Positions 1 through 5,032 of a DNA stretch of 5,032 nt are shown here, piece by piece (position 1 is the stretch's first letter; every line of letters starts with the position of its first letter). Under the pieces are notes generated by a model. That model was given only the letters and a program-made list of their open reading frames with translations. It was not told the origin of the DNA and made no database searches. The stretch covers positions 1 through 5,032 of the forward strand of contig JAGNOY010000194.1 in NCBI GenBank assembly GCA_017989935.1, in the 5' to 3' direction. This DNA comes from Chitinophagaceae bacterium (GTDB taxonomy: Bacteria > Bacteroidota > Bacteroidia > Chitinophagales > Chitinophagaceae). A program made the position numbers and the translations under genes.

Positions 1-314
1 ATATTGGCATAATCCAACATTCTTTTAGACACTTGTAATCTGCCAGCACTATCAGGCTCAACATAAGTAGCACCTTGGAGTAGATTACTTTTCAATTCTG
101 CAGATTCCGTGTTTGAATCATTTATATTCAAAATTTCTTCTAACCTAACTGCCCATTGTTCTTCAGTATATAAAAGCAGACATTGCTTTAACCCACGACA
201 AAGTACATACTGCTTCCCCTCTACTTCGGGGAGCTGTTTTTTGAATCCTGCAGGAATATTAATTCTTCCTTTAGCATCCACTGTACCTTCAAATTCGCCT
301 AAATACTTTGTCAT
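1..314 (-). CDS. mraZ: Transcriptional regulator MraZ, N-terminal 104 codons (gene runs off the left edge)
   Basis: MraZ is a DNA-binding repressor with two AbrB/SpoVT-like half-domains that controls the dcw operon (rsmH, ftsL, ftsI, mur genes) from its first promoter. The reading frame begins MTKYLGEFEGTVDAKGR, the typical MraZ opening, with the conserved DAKGR at residues 13-17, PAGFKKQLPE at 21-30 and a second-repeat DSAGR at 88-92. The family is usually about 145-155 residues, so the last third lies outside the window. The start at 312-314 is chosen because the MTxYLGEFE opening aligns with the family N-terminus; no Shine-Dalgarno sequence is visible, as is usual in Bacteroidota. The gene is preceded by a repeat array that fits its own operator (332-361). 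The rest of the dcw cluster is inferred to lie to the left but cannot be seen. Confidence 0.95.
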   Translation of the reverse strand, partial: MTKYLGEFEGTVDAKGRINIPAGFKKQLPEVEGKQYVLCRGLKQCLLLYTEEQWAVRLEEILNINDSNTESAELKSNLLQGATYVEPDSAGRLQVSKRMLDYAN

Positions 315-331
315 GTGGGTAAATCAAACAT

Positions 332-361
332 TTTACCACACAAAACTACACAATTACCCAC
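332..361 (-). promoter_or_regulatory. Putative MraZ operator: three 10-bp tandem GTG units
   Basis: Read on the minus strand, three consecutive 10-mers all begin with GTG: GTGGGTAATT (361-352), GTGTAGTTTT (351-342) and GTGTGGTAAA (341-332). Known MraZ operators in other phyla are short G-rich pentamers repeated at 10-bp spacing just upstream of mraZ, read by successive subunits of the MraZ ring. The position, period and motif fit that model, so autoregulation is inferred. The middle unit is the most diverged from GTGGG. An inverted GTGGGT also sits at 315-320, right against the start codon, and may be chance. Confidence 0.68.
341..348 (-). promoter_or_regulatory. Candidate -7 promoter box of mraZ
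   Basis: TAGTTTTG on the minus strand matches the Bacteroidota -7 consensus TAnnTTTG exactly. It would place the transcript start near 335, giving a leader of about 20 nt. It lies inside the GTG repeat array, so a repressor bound there would cover it. No TTG occurs at the usual 17-23 bp upstream (the nearest is 13 bp away), which lowers confidence. Confidence 0.42.
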
Positions 362-389
362 CAAGATTCATAATTTTTCCTTAATCTAC

Positions 390-398
390 TTATCCACA
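390..398 (+). promoter_or_regulatory. Perfect DnaA box
   Basis: TTATCCACA matches the high-affinity DnaA box consensus at all nine positions. It lies about 75 bp upstream of the mraZ start codon and about 30 bp upstream of the GTG repeat array. It is paired with an inverted copy at 471-479. Whether it marks a replication origin, DnaA control of the dcw cluster or a titration site cannot be told from this window. Confidence 0.6.
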
Positions 399-470
399 GC
401 ATGAAAGTCCTGAAAACATTGACTGTAAAGAGTTTGAAACAAATTCATATCTTAATAAACAACAAATAAA

Positions 471-479
471 TGTGGATAA
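471..479 (-). promoter_or_regulatory. Perfect DnaA box, inverted relative to the first
   Basis: TGTGGATAA on the plus strand is TTATCCACA on the minus strand, again nine of nine. It lies 72 bp from the first box, with an A+T-rich stretch between them (roughly 436-470). A weak two-mismatch relative, TTATCAAAA, follows at 488-496. Confidence 0.6.
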
Positions 480-592
480 CCTGTTCTTTATCAAAAAAAT
501 CAGCGGAAAACGTGTTTAACCCTCCAAAATTAAGTGCATTTCATGTGATTATATGCATTTATTATTGCAGATAATGTTGAAAGGTCGAAATT

Positions 593-620
593 AAAAAAGC
601 CCCTTCGAAGTGAAGGGGCT
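593..620 (-). terminator. Intrinsic terminator of the peptide transporter gene
   Basis: A perfect 9-bp stem pairs AGCCCCTTC (598-606) with GAAGGGGCT (612-620) around a 5-nt loop. Transcribed from the minus strand, the stem is followed by six U residues, the standard intrinsic terminator form. It lies about 70 nt after the transporter stop codon and separates that transcript from mraZ. On the plus strand the stem is followed by CTTTT, so weak bidirectional action is possible, but no plus-strand gene ends here. Confidence 0.9.
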
Positions 621-688
621 CTTTTACTGAAGAATTTCCATTACGGTAGCAAAGAAATTACTTGCTAAATAAATTCATATGGAGCTTT

Positions 689-2380
689 CTATTTTACTCC
701 ATGCATCATTTTTCTTAATAAGGGGGTCAATAAAAACAATATGATTGCTGCTAATCCAGTGAGTACAACAAATACCATAAAAAATTCATACAAATTATGT
801 ATTTCAAATCCTGCAAAAACTGGATTCGTTGCACTTATTTGGTTGTCATTTAACAAAGCTAATTGTTCATTGGTGGCAACCATCTTTTTATCTAATAAAG
901 CTTGCAAATCAATGCCCAATTCTTGTGCTTTTCTAAATTTATCGCCTGTTGCAGGAATTAGCGCACCTAGTGATCCAGCCAATGCATATCCCGCAGCATT
1001 ACTTAAAAAGAACACACCAAATAACAAAGATGCAAATCGCTTCGGAGACAATTTGCCTACCAAAGATAATCCAATCGGCGATAAACATAACTCAGCAAAA
1101 GTTTGGATTAAATAAAGTAAAATCAACCATTTAATAGCTAACAATCCATTATTACCTAAATCCTTCACATTATGAGCGATGATAAAATAGCTTATGGCAA
1201 TCAACCCTAATCCAATTGCTTGCTTTAAAGTAGAAAGCGGCTCTCTTCCCTGAGCCCTTAACTTATCCCACATGATACTAAATGGAAATGCAAAAGCAAA
1301 TACAAAAACTCCATTAAAAATTTGAACCATTGAAGGAGGCATATTCCAACCAAAGAAATTTCGATCACATTGATTATCTGCAATAAAAGTTAATGACGAA
1401 CCAGCTTGTTCAAATGCTGCCCAAAAGAATATGATAAAAAAACCAACAATATAAATCACCAATATTCTTTGTAACTCAACCTTAGTCAAAGATTTATCGG
1501 AAATGATTAAGCCAGCCAATGTTAAACCTAATGAGTAAATTATTGGATAAATTATTGTTTTAATAGGATTTGTTCCATCCAACAAATATCTAAATAAAAA
1601 AAACAAGGCAATAAAAGCAACCCCAGAAACAAGCAATGAAGTAACAGAAAATTCAGCCTTCTGTGCTTCACCTTCTTCATACAAAGAAGAATCATTATGC
1701 TTCGGCAAACCACCTAAGGCTTTTCCATCTGGGCTTACTACATATTTATTCTTTAAAAAATAAAATACCAAAGTTCCGAGCACCATAGCAATAGAAGCGG
1801 CAAGGAATCCCCACTTAAACGCATGCACATCTCTTAACCCTCCAGCATCTTTTACATCACCGACCAATGGACAAATAAGCTGCCCTAAAAATGCACCTAA
1901 ATTAATGCCCATATAGAAAATGGTGAAAGCTGTGTCTAGTTTAGATTTTTCTTGCTTTGGATATAAACTCCCTACCATACTTGAGATATTAGGCTTGAAA
2001 AATCCATTCCCAAAAATAATTACAGTCAACGCAACCCATAATAAGGTATTAGCCAAACTCATATTATTTCCAAATACTGATGCACTCGAAAACAGCAAAA
2101 ACTGCCCAATTGCCATCATCAAACCACCTAAAAGAATACAATTTCTATTTCCAAAAAATCGATCAGCAATAAAACCACCAAGCATTGGTGTTAAATAGCA
2201 CAGTCCTAAAAAACCACCATAAATCAACGAGGCATCTGCCTCCTTCATCATCAAGGCATTGACCATAAATAAAGTCAAGATTGCACGCATACCATAAAAA
2301 TTGAAACGCTCCCACATTTCAGTGCCAAATAATACCCATAAGCCCTTAGGATGTCCTTTTTTAATTGCTGTTTGTTCCAT
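689..2380 (-). CDS. Proton-coupled oligopeptide transporter, POT/PTR (PTR2, DtpT-like) family
   Basis: This 563-residue inner-membrane carrier imports di- and tripeptides using the proton gradient. Family motifs are in the expected order: E21xxE24R25F in TM1 (proton coupling and peptide binding), the PTR2 signature GGFIADRFFG at 68-77, GNGFFKPNIS at 124-133 with the conserved Lys129, FYMGINLGAFLGQ at 155-167, FWAAFEQ at 319-325 and AELCLSPIGLS at 429-439 with the conserved Glu430. Hydrophobic stretches suggest about 14 membrane segments: six, then two extra helices near 246-293, then six more. A polar loop of about 50 residues (478-528) separates the last two. Length is usual for bacteria of this phylum. 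The start fits the family, with the ExxER motif about 20 residues in. It is divergent from purD and ends at a strong terminator, so it is probably transcribed alone. The exact substrate range cannot be read from sequence. Confidence 0.95.
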   Translation of the reverse strand: MEQTAIKKGHPKGLWVLFGTEMWERFNFYGMRAILTLFMVNALMMKEADASLIYGGFLGLCYLTPMLGGFIADRFFGNRNCILLGGLMMAIGQFLLFSSASVFGNNMSLANTLLWVALTVIIFGNGFFKPNISSMVGSLYPKQEKSKLDTAFTIFYMGINLGAFLGQLICPLVGDVKDAGGLRDVHAFKWGFLAASIAMVLGTLVFYFLKNKYVVSPDGKALGGLPKHNDSSLYEEGEAQKAEFSVTSLLVSGVAFIALFFLFRYLLDGTNPIKTIIYPIIYSLGLTLAGLIISDKSLTKVELQRILVIYIVGFFIIFFWAAFEQAGSSLTFIADNQCDRNFFGWNMPPSMVQIFNGVFVFAFAFPFSIMWDKLRAQGREPLSTLKQAIGLGLIAISYFIIAHNVKDLGNNGLLAIKWLILLYLIQTFAELCLSPIGLSLVGKLSPKRFASLLFGVFFLSNAAGYALAGSLGALIPATGDKFRKAQELGIDLQALLDKKMVATNEQLALLNDNQISATNPVFAGFEIHNLYEFFMVFVVLTGLAAIILFLLTPLLRKMMHGVK

Positions 2381-2441
2381 TGTATAATTTTAATCAGCCA
2401 ATATAGAATTATTTTTTTGTTTCGACCTACTTTTACCCTCT

Positions 2442-2449
2442 CAAATTTA
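2442..2449 (-). promoter_or_regulatory. Candidate -7 promoter box of the transporter
   Basis: TAAATTTG on the minus strand fits TAnnTTTG at every fixed position and would give a leader of about 55 nt. It lies in the 72-bp divergent spacer, almost touching the purD start codon. No TTG is found 17-23 bp upstream, so support is limited. No comparable box was found for purD in the spacer. A TATAAT at 2383-2388 faces purD but is not the promoter type of this phylum. Confidence 0.3.
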
Positions 2450-2452
2450 GTC

Positions 2453-3727
2453 ATGACAATTTTACTTTTAGGCGGCGGCGGACGCGAACATGCCTTGGCA
2501 TGGAAAATGAAACAAAGCGCCCTTTGCTCAACGCTTTTTATTGCCCCGGGCAACCCAGGTACTTCTTCACTAGGCCAAAATATCGCTTTGCCTCTCAACG
2601 ATTTTCAACAAATCGCTAATTTCTGCCTAAACGAACAAGTCAATATGTTAGTGGTTGGTCCAGAAGAACCTCTTGTTTTAGGCATTTACGATTATTTTCA
2701 ACAACCCCATCTGCAACATATTCAACTCATAGGCCCTTCAAAAAAAGCTGCTCAACTCGAAGGGAGCAAAGCTTTTGCCAAAGAGTTCATGCAAAAATTT
2801 AAGATTCCTACAGCAGGCTACCAACAATTTGATGCCAGCAACTTTGAAGAAGGTTTACACTATCTCCAACAGCATGCACTCCCAATCGTACTTAAAGCAG
2901 ATGGACTCGCTGCAGGAAAAGGCGTAGTAATTTGTACTGATAAAAAACAGGCCATCGCAGAATTTACTGCCATGATTCAAGAAGCTAAATTCGGGCAAGC
3001 AGGCTCAAAAGTTGTTGTTGAAGAGTTTCTAGAGGGGATAGAATGTTCATTTTTTGTACTCACCGACGGTCAACATTATGTGTTGCTTCCTGATGCCAAA
3101 GACTATAAACGCATTGGAGAAAAAGATACAGGCCTTAATACAGGCGGCATGGGTGCTATCTCTCCTGTACCTTTTGTTGATCAAATATTCACTGATAAAG
3201 TAATACAACAAATTATACTTCCAACACTAAAAGGTATACAAGAAGACAAGCTCATTTATAAAGGCTTCATTTTTATTGGATTAATTAAAGTAAACAACGA
3301 ACCCTTTGTGATTGAATATAATTGTCGCATGGGCGACCCCGAAACCGAAACGGTTATGCCTAGACTAGAGAACGATTTGCTTGATTTATTATGTCGTGTT
3401 CATGACGGAACCTTACATGAAGTGACTTGCTCACATTCATCCCAAAGCTCAGCGACTGTTATGTTGGTAAGCAAAGGTTACCCAGAAGACTATGAAAAAA
3501 ATAAAGAAATCACCTTACCTGAATCTGAGGAGCAATCTCTTATTTTTCATGCAGGTACTAAACTCAATCAACAGCAACTTGAAACTGCGGGAGGTCGCGT
3601 ACTCGCCATCACTTCAATAGGTGAAAACCTTCAACAAGCCTTGGATAAATCTTATTCCACTATCGAACACATTAGTTTTGATGGAAAAACTTTCAGGTCT
3701 GATATAGGTTGGGAGTTTAAAGCCTAA
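2453..3727 (+). CDS. purD: Phosphoribosylamine-glycine ligase (GAR synthetase)
   Basis: PurD joins 5-phosphoribosylamine, glycine and ATP to form glycinamide ribonucleotide, the second step of de novo purine synthesis, in the cytoplasm. The 424-residue protein has the usual GARS length and order: an N domain with GGGGREHALAW (7-17) and GPEEPL (69-74), an ATP-grasp core with KADGLAAGKGVV (148-159), EEFLEGIECS (190-199) and DTGLNTGGMGA (225-235), the signature CRMGDPETE (291-299), and a C-terminal domain to residue 424. RMGDPETE replaces the textbook RFGDPExQ, which I regard as a lineage variant. The frame is open for 34 further codons upstream to an ATG at 2351, but that extension overlaps the transporter's 5' end and lacks family resemblance; MTILLLGGGG at 2453 is the true family start. 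No Shine-Dalgarno sequence is seen. The neighbours are not purine genes, so it appears to be a single-gene unit. Confidence 0.97.
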   Translation: MTILLLGGGGREHALAWKMKQSALCSTLFIAPGNPGTSSLGQNIALPLNDFQQIANFCLNEQVNMLVVGPEEPLVLGIYDYFQQPHLQHIQLIGPSKKAAQLEGSKAFAKEFMQKFKIPTAGYQQFDASNFEEGLHYLQQHALPIVLKADGLAAGKGVVICTDKKQAIAEFTAMIQEAKFGQAGSKVVVEEFLEGIECSFFVLTDGQHYVLLPDAKDYKRIGEKDTGLNTGGMGAISPVPFVDQIFTDKVIQQIILPTLKGIQEDKLIYKGFIFIGLIKVNNEPFVIEYNCRMGDPETETVMPRLENDLLDLLCRVHDGTLHEVTCSHSSQSSATVMLVSKGYPEDYEKNKEITLPESEEQSLIFHAGTKLNQQQLETAGGRVLAITSIGENLQQALDKSYSTIEHISFDGKTFRSDIGWEFKA

Positions 3728-3774
3728 CCTAACAGCCCACATCCAATTCAGCCCAATATTCAAATAAATACCCA

Positions 3775-3796
3775 ATTTTGATTTTTATATCAAAAT
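3775..3796. repeat. AT-rich inverted repeat after purD
   Basis: ATTTTGAT (3775-3782) and ATCAAAAT (3789-3796) form a perfect 8-bp inverted repeat with a 6-nt spacer, 47 nt after the purD stop. As RNA the hairpin would be weak and has no following U run, so it is a poor terminator. It could instead be an operator for the following gene, whose candidate promoter it overlaps. The repeat is plain; its function is a guess. Confidence 0.45.
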
Positions 3797-3810
3797 GAAT
3801 ACAATCTTTG
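3778..3810 (+). promoter_or_regulatory. Candidate promoter of the DUF4294 gene
   Basis: TTG (3778-3780) is followed after 22 bp by AATCTTTG (3803-3810), which differs from TAnnTTTG only in the first base. The spacing falls in the 17-23 bp range described for Bacteroidota promoters. The transcript would start about 27 nt before the ATG at 3843. The upstream half overlaps the inverted repeat at 3775-3796. Confidence 0.35.
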
Positions 3811-3842
3811 TAGAGGATTCCGTTAGATAGTCCTTTGCCATC

Positions 3843-4484
3843 ATGCCACATTTTAAACTCATAGTAATCTTTTGCTTGCTATTGTTTTTGCCTTTTCTCA
3901 CATGGGCGCAAAACAAAGCCTCAGGAAATGACACCATCATGGTGGGTGCTATTGTTGTGGGTTCAGATACGATGCCTCATAAATGGCTCAAAGAAGTTTA
4001 CGTCACCGAAAAAGCATCGAAAGATCTTGCTAAAATGCGCAGAAAAAAACGTGAACAAGATGAAGCGTATAGTCGTCTGAGATATAATGTGTATTACGTT
4101 TACCCCTATGCAGTTTCAGCGGCTTTTATCTTAAAAGATATCGATTCTGTGCTTGTAAGCCTACATAGCAAAGAAGCCAAACAACAATTCAAACGTAGAA
4201 AAGAAAATGAATTGAATAAACAATTCAAAGGCGAACTCGAAAATATGACTATAGACCAAGGACATATCTTGGTAAAACTTATTGCCCGACAAACTGGCAA
4301 GCCTTGCTACACCATTGTCAAAGATCTCAAAGGTGGTTTCAATGCTAGAATTTGGCAAACCGTGGCCTTCTTGTTTAGCCACAACCTCAAAGACGAATAC
4401 GATGCCCAAGGTGAAGATGCAGATATAGAAACTTTTGTGCAGGAAATTGAAGCACGCGGCCATTTTGAAAGAGTTAAATCATAA
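3843..4484 (+). CDS. Exported DUF4294-family protein of unknown function
   Basis: The 213-residue protein begins with a clear Sec signal peptide: a Lys at position 5, a hydrophobic core at 6-19 and a likely cleavage after TWA (20-22), so the mature protein should act in the periplasm or cell envelope. There is no lipobox cysteine at the cleavage point. The body matches what I recall of DUF4294: YNVYYVYPYA at 81-90, a basic, probably helical and coiled-coil-prone stretch at 110-134, and the conserved block LVKLIARQTG (143-152) through IVKDLKGGFNARIWQ (158-172), ending with an acidic tail DIETFVQEIE (194-203). No catalytic motif is apparent and the role of the family is unknown to me. It follows purD by 115 bp with its own candidate promoter. 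The start is set by the signal peptide; no Shine-Dalgarno sequence is visible. Confidence 0.87.
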   Translation: MPHFKLIVIFCLLLFLPFLTWAQNKASGNDTIMVGAIVVGSDTMPHKWLKEVYVTEKASKDLAKMRRKKREQDEAYSRLRYNVYYVYPYAVSAAFILKDIDSVLVSLHSKEAKQQFKRRKENELNKQFKGELENMTIDQGHILVKLIARQTGKPCYTIVKDLKGGFNARIWQTVAFLFSHNLKDEYDAQGEDADIETFVQEIEARGHFERVKS

Positions 4485-4502
4485 AAAATAACTTGAATTT
4501 TT

Positions 4503-4640
4503 GGGGCGGCGAACAGGCTTTCCGCTACAAGTCCTCTTCCGAATCGGCTGGCACTTCTCAGGTAAAATCTATTTCGTGAAGCCTCTCGGAATGCGGGCTT
4601 TTCGCTACAATCCTTGCCGCTAGGAGTTCTCAACAATCTT
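4503..4640 (+). repeat. Bacteroidota-type intergenic repeat, two diverged tandem copies
   Basis: Two copies of one core lie exactly 80 bp apart: GGCTTTCCGCTACAAGTCCT (4516-4535) and GGCTTTTCGCTACAATCCT (4596-4614). Each is preceded by a GAA (4511 and 4589) and followed by a shared TTCTCA and an AATCT further on, so the whole unit is duplicated, with the second copy shortened. By hand count 4501-4620 is about 54% G+C, clearly richer than the flanking sequence. I recall similar GGGCTTTCCGCT-ACAATCC elements scattered between genes in many Bacteroidota genomes, but no established name or function. AAGCC (4579-4583) could pair with GGCTT (4596-4600). There is no credible open frame. Confidence 0.7.
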
Positions 4641-4678
4641 TCGCACTCAAAGATGATTTTTATAGCGAATTATTCACT

Positions 4679-4686
4679 TACTTTTG
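4679..4686 (+). promoter_or_regulatory. Candidate -7 promoter box of bshB1
   Basis: TACTTTTG matches TAnnTTTG exactly. It would start the transcript near 4692, leaving a leader of about 12 nt before the ATG at 4705. No TTG lies 17-23 bp upstream; a T run at 4657-4661 is in about the right place. If real, bshB1 is transcribed independently of the repeat and the DUF4294 gene. Confidence 0.42.
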
Positions 4687-4704
4687 CTGCACAACTTTAC
4701 ATGC

Positions 4705-5032
4705 ATGAAATTAGATATTCTCGCCATTGCGGCCCACCCTGATGATGCCGAACTTTCTTGTGCAGGGGCACTGATGCTGCACAAAAATTTGGGACAAAAA
4801 ACGGGTATTCTCGATTTAACCCAAGGCGAATTAGGATCGCGTGGTAGCATAGAAATTCGAGCTACAGAAAGTGCCAAAGCGGCTGAAATTCTTCAACTCG
4901 ATGCGAGAGAAAATCTACAATTTAAAGATGGTTTTTTTTGCAATGATGAAGCGCATCAGCGAAAATTGATTTCAGCAATTAGAAAATATCAACCGACCAT
5001 TGTTTTAGCCAATGCGCCGCGTGATAGACATC
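4705..5032 (+). CDS. bshB1: Bacillithiol biosynthesis deacetylase BshB1, N-terminal 109 codons (runs off the right edge)
   Basis: BshB1 is a zinc-dependent LmbE/PIG-L-family enzyme that removes the acetyl group from GlcNAc-malate, the second step of bacillithiol synthesis after BshA and before the cysteine ligase BshC; it is cytoplasmic. The visible part opens MKLDILAIAAHPDDAELSCA, with the zinc motif AHPDDAE at 10-16 (His11, Asp14), then LTQGELGSRGS (38-48), RENLQFKDGFF (68-78) and IRKYQPTIVLANAPRDRH (92-109). The expected PDH continuation of the DRH motif, with another metal-site histidine, lies just past the edge. Family length is about 235-240 residues, so just under half is present. The ATG at 4701 is in another frame and stops after 13 codons; the ATG at 4705 gives the family N-terminus. 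The sequence is typical of BshB1 rather than of other LmbE-like deacetylases. Confidence 0.92.
   Translation, partial: MKLDILAIAAHPDDAELSCAGALMLHKNLGQKTGILDLTQGELGSRGSIEIRATESAKAAEILQLDARENLQFKDGFFCNDEAHQRKLISAIRKYQPTIVLANAPRDRH

Larger units (their letters stand above)
315..688. other. 374-bp intergenic region between mraZ and the peptide transporter
   Basis: No convincing gene is present. From left to right it holds the mraZ promoter/operator, two DnaA boxes facing opposite ways (390-398 and 471-479), an A+T-rich stretch between and after them, a short direct repeat TGCATTT (535-541 and 554-560), and the transporter's terminator (593-620). Bases 621-688 show nothing beyond the transporter's 3' untranslated end. 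The only start-stop frame of note is a 20-codon minus-strand frame at 386-448, for which there is no support. Confidence 0.8.

Noticed and set aside
109..384. Plus-strand open frame across mraZ and its upstream region
   Set aside because: It is antisense to the clearly recognised mraZ, runs through its operator, and resembles no protein family.
386..448. A 20-codon minus-strand frame upstream of mraZ as a possible leader peptide
   Set aside because: It is very short and has no ribosome binding site or attenuator structure. Its final sense codons coincide with a DnaA box, which explains that sequence better.
2383..2388. TATAAT as a sigma70-type -10 box for purD
   Set aside because: Bacteroidota promoters use TAnnTTTG rather than TATAAT, no -35 partner is seen, and the motif is common in A+T-rich spacers.
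2351..2452. In-frame upstream extension of purD by 34 codons from an ATG at 2351
   Set aside because: It overlaps the 5' end of the divergent transporter, its residues do not resemble any GARS N-terminus, and the family start MTILLLGGGG begins at 2453.
3775..3796. The inverted repeat after purD as an intrinsic terminator
   Set aside because: The stem is almost all A-T pairs and no U run follows on the plus strand, unlike the clear terminator at 593-620.
4161..4636. Minus-strand open frames opposite the DUF4294 gene and the intergenic repeat
   Set aside because: They are shadows of the coding strand and of repeat sequence, with no family resemblance and no promoter or start context.
4503..4640. 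CRISPR array or insertion sequence in the G+C-rich intergenic stretch
   Set aside because: There are only two diverged copies with no uniform spacers, no terminal inverted repeats and no transposase frame.
4674..4877. Minus-strand open frame at the start of bshB1
   Set aside because: It is antisense to a confidently recognised BshB1 N-terminus.

Overview
The window looks like ordinary chromosome from a member of the Bacteroidota. The evidence is a DUF4294 protein (a family I know essentially only from this phylum), a bacillithiol-pathway deacetylase of the BshB1 type, Bacteroidota-style TAnnTTTG promoter boxes, no Shine-Dalgarno sequences ahead of any start codon, and an intergenic repeat built on a GGCTTTCCGCTACAA-like core that I associate with genomes of this phylum. 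Protein motifs are clear, but I could not run searches, so the genus is left open.

Layout from left to right. Positions 1-314 (minus) hold the first 104 codons of mraZ, the regulator that heads the division and cell-wall (dcw) cluster, which presumably continues to the left. Just upstream of it is an array of three 10-bp units beginning with GTG, which fits an MraZ autoregulatory operator and overlaps a perfect TAnnTTTG box. Further upstream, inside the same 374-bp non-coding stretch, are two perfect DnaA boxes (TTATCCACA) in opposite orientation, then a strong intrinsic terminator at 593-620. That terminator ends the transcript of a 563-residue POT/PTR-family proton-coupled peptide transporter (689-2380, minus). 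A 72-bp divergent spacer separates the transporter from purD (2453-3727, plus), which encodes glycinamide ribonucleotide synthetase. After a 115-bp gap with an AT-rich inverted repeat comes a secreted DUF4294 protein (3843-4484, plus). A 220-bp gap, about 54% G+C in its core, carries two diverged tandem copies of the intergenic repeat 80 bp apart. The right edge holds the first 109 codons of bshB1 (4705 onward, plus).

The genes do not form one pathway: cell division control, peptide uptake, purine synthesis, an exported protein of unknown role and thiol biosynthesis sit side by side, mostly as separate transcription units. I see no defence system, mobile element, CRISPR array or RNA gene. The places most worth a second look are the mraZ upstream region (operator plus paired DnaA boxes), the tandem intergenic repeat before bshB1, and the uncharacterised DUF4294 protein.
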